A DNA stretch of 64,000 nt, taken from assembly GCF_000006565.2 (NCBI RefSeq), contig NC_031479.1:4056289-4120288 (forward strand). Reading direction: 5' to 3'. Below, one piece after another: positions 59,863 through 64,000 of this stretch. The notes beneath the pieces are model-generated. The model was given only the letters and a program-made list of their open reading frames with translations. It was not told the DNA's origin and made no database searches. The position numbers were made by a program, and so were the translations under genes. This DNA is from Toxoplasma gondii ME49. Taxonomy: Eukaryota; Apicomplexa; Conoidasida; Eucoccidiorida; Sarcocystidae. The number at the start of each line of letters is the position of its first letter. Within the stretch, counting starts at the first letter, position 1.

Positions 59863-61271
59863 CGTGATGGAAAAATCCTACCAATTCAGTCGCGTACAGC
59901 AGCGTACACCACTTGTAAATCCACACAGAAAGCAGATTTGCTACACAGTACAAGGACGTGGATCTTGTGCATGTCTGGTGTGATACGAATAGGTAAATGC
60001 TCATACACACATCGAATGATATATGGGAGATACAATTATGGACAAGCTTGTTCGCTTGTTCTGATATGCGCGGGCGTCGATCCGGCTAGTGTAGACGAAG
60101 TCAACATGGCACTGTTCCGCAGTTGTGTCGTCCTGGAAGTTACGGGAGTATGCTTTTGCTTTCCAAAGTCGCTCTCGACTGGAGAGGCCTCATCAACGAG
60201 AAAAGAACCAGGAGACAGACAGACGTAGGCGTCTTAACCTCCTCAGAGTCCGTCAAAAGTTTAGAGGCATTCACTGCATTTGCTGAGGCAGACGAGGGGT
60301 AGACGAACCGGTGAAGAGGCGTTAGTGTAGTGGCACGTGAAGCTCCTGTCTCCATGCACAGATTTGACCAGTTTGTCTCTCCTTTTTTTGTGAATTTCCC
60401 TCGGAGTTCTCAGACCATTGAAGGGAGACGGAGACAGAGGAGACAAGCAGACACGAATTCACGGTAAACCCCCGACGAGTGCCGCCAGGCCGACAGACAG
60501 CCGGTCGTTTTCCATGTCGTTTCTGTTCCCCGCCTTATCTTTATCCAGTCAAACGAAGAGACGAAAGGAAAAGCGAACAGAAAAACTAGACACAGGTCTG
60601 TTCTCGACAGATGCGCAGCGTCAAGCCCCTGCATGCGCCCGTATGCGGCAGGGCGCTGCGAGTCGCGCATGCGCGCGCCGTTTTGTGCGAGAGCACTGTC
60701 GTTATTCAGTCCTTCTGTGCTCGTTTTTCTTGGTTCCTCGCGTCTTTCGACGTCTCGATTGTCTCTTCCACTTTTGCGGCTCATCGGTTCCTCCATGTTC
60801 AGCGAACACAGGGTTTGAGTATCGAGTTGGGGGGCTCGGGACTGCATGCTCCCTGAGCCTACCGCTTCCGCAGCATTTCTCTGCGATGAAAACGCACGTG
60901 GATGAGATAGTCTCTTCGCAACTGTCGCCCTTGCCCTCATTCTCTGTCCACTTCTCCCATTTTCTGTGCATTTCCTCTCCTTCCACAGTCACCCCTACGG
61001 ATGCTGTAGTTCCCCATTCTGCGCGCCGTCCGTTTAACAGACGCATGTCGTTCGCTGTGAGCCTTTGTGAGTTGCTGCGCCGCTACAACCCGTAAGCGTT
61101 TCGCTTTTTTGTGCATGCGCTGCCTTCTGGGGACTGCAGCCTCGTCACCGTCCGTGAAACTCCGCGTTTCGTTCTCTTTTCCACGAGGGATTCGCCACAC
61201 TCGTCCCGGAGCGCTTCCTTTCGGCGCGAAAGACTCACCTTTCTTCCCTTGACCCCCAGCCTGCATGCACG
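59863..61271. promoter_or_regulatory. Divergent promoter region with TGCATGC words
   Basis: This 1.4-kb interval lies between two diverging ATGs. TGCATGC occurs near 60631, 60843 and 61107, with related GCATGC at 60667. One copy (61262-61268) ends three bases before the ATG of the plus-strand gene. TGCATGC has been described as a T. gondii promoter-associated motif; its role here is inference. Confidence 0.45.
61262..61268. promoter_or_regulatory. TGCATGC palindrome just before the start codon at 61272
   Basis: The palindromic word sits immediately upstream of the ATG (ctgcatgcacgATG). If transcription starts upstream it would be in the 5' untranslated region; otherwise it may act as a core or proximal element. 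Confidence 0.4.
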
Positions 61272-63861
61272 ATGGCGACGGGCAGACGCGAGACGCGCCC
61301 AAAGAGCAGCGGACTGCCGTCTGGCAAGCGTTTGATGAACGTCTCAGAAGACGAGTGGGATGATGTTCCTTCTGACAGCGAAAGCGTCTCTTCCTCTTCT
61401 TCTCGCACGACTTCTAGGCTAGCGACGCGGAAAGCCAGTAGCCAGAAGTTCGTGCAAGACGAGCGAAAAGCCAAGCGCGGCTTCGGCGTAGACGAGAACG
61501 ACGCTGTACAGACACCCGAGACTGACTTACGCGCCGGGTCTTCGCCGTCCTCCCCAGACGCTCGTTCCGCGTGCGACGTTCCCTGGATCCGCGGCTTCGG
61601 ACGCAGCAGAGAAAACCGATTTCGATGCAAAGGAGCCGCGTTTGCGTGGAACGATGTCGACAGTGAGGAAGGCGAGGGCTACGCCGTTCCTGCGTACGAT
61701 CTCCCCCCCAACGTTAAACTTCTCAAACTTTCTCTCGACGCGTCTGTCACTGCAGACCCTACAAGTGAGTGGAGACGTCTTCAACACTGTGACTGCGCCT
61801 CCAGCTCGAGTACCTTCAAAACGATCCTGAGATCGGTGACTCGGCCGCTCGCGACTCTGGAGGAGACGCAACTGCATGCGCGCCGCGCGGAGACAACGTG
61901 ACTCTCTGAACCTGCTTGAACAAGCTGGAAACGAAGAGCTCCTTCACAAAAACTGAGAAGTCGAGGAGCACAAACTGCATAAGGATCAACTGTGCCTGCC
62001 TGTACTTTTAATCGACGTTTGACTATACATTTAGACGAGAACTTCCCAGCGAATCGCACTCGGTAGCTCGAAGCGAAGAGACAGGTCGTAGAGTCGTTGA
62101 AGCGTCTCCGTTTACGGTACTTGCAGGCGGAACGCGGAAGAGATAAGTTTATCAGTCCACCACGCAGACTGCATGGTTTTTGTTTTTTATCCTGTCGAAA
62201 AGAGATGTCAACTGGTGGCGAAGAGTGGAAATGTCCTCAAACACCCAAGCCGTTCAGACCGTTGAAGTTGTGCTTGTGGGTTGCCTTCATGCATCGCTTC
62301 TCAGAAGAGCGCGCTCAAACAGATCATACCTTTCCTCAGTGCATCCAGGCGTAGAAAAACCGGACACAGAGACAACGACTGCTAGATCGAAAGACGCGCT
62401 CGGCACAAACTGACGCCCTGTTTCTTTTTGTGTTTCTCAGAAAAGACTTTAGAGAACCATGCGCAAGCTTCCAAGAGGTGACGTCCGTTCGTGGACGTTT
62501 GTGCGTGATCTTCTGTCTCTGTGTCTGCCGCGGGGGGAGAGAGCGATACACTAGAGCCGAGAAGCCTTTCCTTTTTCCATGAAGGCTGAGTCTGTCTCTT
62601 TCCTTCGCGTGGAGACGCTGTCCCTGTCATGTGAATTGACGTCTCGCACAATCGCCCCGTTCTCTCTCCACATTTCGTTTTTTCGTTTCTTCACTTCAGC
62701 TCTTCTGCAGTCGTACCTCGACACTCTGAAGGCCGAGCCTCCATGCGGCGCCTCCGCTGCGAATGTTGACGAGGTACTTGTGTCTCTGCCGTCAAGTCAA
62801 AAGAAGTCGCACGGACCGACGCGCTGTAGGGTCACTTACCAGGCGCCGTTGGGTGACGAACTTCACATAGGGAGCAGCCCTCAGAAGACCCAGCCTCTCT
62901 CTGAGCACCGCTTCCTTGGCACGCTGCATTTCGCTGCATGCACGGCGCCTCTGAAGGCTGGGGAGTCTGAGGCGGAGCCTTGCGAAGCGGCGACAGAACG
63001 CACACAAGAAAAGCGGCGACATGAAGACTCCCGGGCGTCCGGTCGGGGCAACGCGACATTCGGAGAAGAGGTAAGGACGCCGCTTTGACTTCACATACGA
63101 CACAAAAGGCCCAAACTGCAGCGGCAGAGACATTCTTTCTCCGTCTCGGTCTCTTTTGCTTCGAGAAACCAAGGACTTCTCCGGTCCACAACTGTGTCAT
63201 GTACGCATGCTGATATATATATATATATATGTATATATACTTGCATGAATGTATGCATGTATGCATGTAGATATGAGAACGCGGTGTGTATATATTGAGA
63301 TATAGATATAGGTCCTGTGTGTGTGTTTCGACATAAGCCGGTTTACGCTGCTCTGGTTGGGTTATGGACGGGATGCATCGTTGCATGCACGACGACTGTG
63401 CATGCAGTTCAGGGGACTCTTTATTGCGGACGCGAGTGAGAGTTTGTATTCGGCCGCCTGACCGCAAGCACTTATGAAGAACGTCGAGTCATGTGTTGGA
63501 CTTTTCAAGAGATTCCTGAAAAGATCGAAACTCGGAGGTTACTTCTTTTTATTTCTCTTCCTGCCATTAGGGTATTCAAAGCTTGAAGCTCAGAGATTCG
63601 AATTTCAGTGGTTGATGCGTGTCTTTTCGTGCTCAGCGCGGCATTCCCGCCTGGCAGAAGGAGCCTTCATTCATGACTTGGCACCGCATCAAGCCGTACG
63701 GCTTGGATGGATCTTCCTGCCCTCCGCGGTCGCCGCCTGAGAGAGACAACGCAAAGCAAACATCGGAGAAGACAACTCGGAAAGGCGAGGAGATGGTGGC
63801 CGAGGACGGCAGCGCGCAGGAACGGAAGAGCAAGGAGAAGAGAAAAGGACATCACCGTTGA
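61272..63861 (+). CDS. Charged hydrophilic protein of unknown function
   Basis: Three exons: 61272-61764, 62700-63070 and 63637-63861; 1089 bases, 362 residues, phases 1 and 0. The start is an ATG after TGCATGCACG. The N-terminal 90 residues are basic with an acidic/Ser patch (EDEWDDVPSDSESVSSSSS). Mid-protein has segments that look folded (DVPWIRGFGRSRENRFRC, YAVPAYDLPPNVKLLKLSLD, LLQSYLDTLK, RFLGTLHFAACTAPL). The last exon begins RGIPAWQKEPSFMTWHRIKP and ends in a Lys/Arg/Glu-rich tail. There is no signal peptide or membrane helix, so a nuclear or cytosolic location is likely. The donor GTGAGT, acceptors ttcacttcag and cgtgctcag, and phase agreement support the model. No family was recognised. 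Confidence 0.75.
63212..63300. repeat. TA and ATGC microsatellites in the last intron near the right edge
   Basis: A pure TA tract (63212-63230) is followed by ATGCATGT and TATATTGAGATATAGATATAGG sub-repeats in the second intron of the three-exon gene. Confidence 0.75.
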
Positions 63862-64000
63862 GAGGGCATACGCATGGAAGGAGCTGTTCACACAAAAGAC
63901 CTTAAAAGTGGAAATAGAAATCCGACGAGGGTGACGGTTACGCTGCTCTCTTTGCACACATGAGCGTATAGACACATGTACATCTCCTGACTCCAGGCGT

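Overview
The window looks like nuclear chromosomal DNA of a tissue-cyst coccidian, most probably Toxoplasma gondii or a very close relative (Hammondia, Neospora). The reasons are GC-rich intron-containing genes with GT-AG introns of about 0.2-1 kb, many TGCATGC words, long (TA)n microsatellites in introns and spacers, and proteins carrying Ser-, Pro- or acidic low-complexity inserts around conserved cores. No bacterial, viral, CRISPR, rRNA or convincing tRNA feature was seen. Exon models were built by eye from reading frame, splice signals, phase consistency and remembered family sequences. Exon sums divide by three in every complete model.

Layout, left to right. A BSD-domain protein gene runs leftward and off the edge (2830 to 1). 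The mitochondrial branched-chain keto-acid dehydrogenase E1-beta gene has 7 exons (5108-8748). A gene-poor gap holds one weak minus-strand exon candidate (8749-13534). The spliceosomal intron-binding helicase Aquarius has 14 exons (13535-26960), with minisatellites and TA tracts in its introns. A tentative leftward gene for a small EGF-like membrane protein follows (28288-30457). The AP-4 adaptor sigma subunit runs leftward in 2 exons (32998-34067), and a rhodanese-domain protein with a hydrophobic leader runs rightward in 5 exons (35495-38421).

From about 38.5 to 52 kb the texture changes. GC and CpG look lower, TGCATGC is scarce, there are almost no TA microsatellites, and the only convincing gene is a CDC14 dual-specificity phosphatase (8 exons, 44080-47439). 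Typical texture returns with an ORF broken by one TGA (52.3-53.0 kb), a two-exon gene for a possible inhibitor-2-like PP1-binding protein (55107-56560), a single-exon gene for an exported protein of unknown function (58807-59862, minus) and a three-exon gene for a charged hydrophilic protein of unknown function (61272-63861).

The genes do not form one pathway. They are ordinary eukaryotic housekeeping genes (splicing, mitochondrial acetyl-CoA supply, vesicle coats, phosphatase control) mixed with lineage-specific ones. Three pairs are divergent with shared upstream regions: BSD/E1-beta, AP4S/rhodanese, and the two genes around 60.5 kb. I found no clear new multi-gene system. The points most worth checking are the EGF-like gene, the inhibitor-2-like protein, a frame-preserving alternative acceptor in Aquarius, the TGA-split ORF and the atypical 13-kb island around CDC14.
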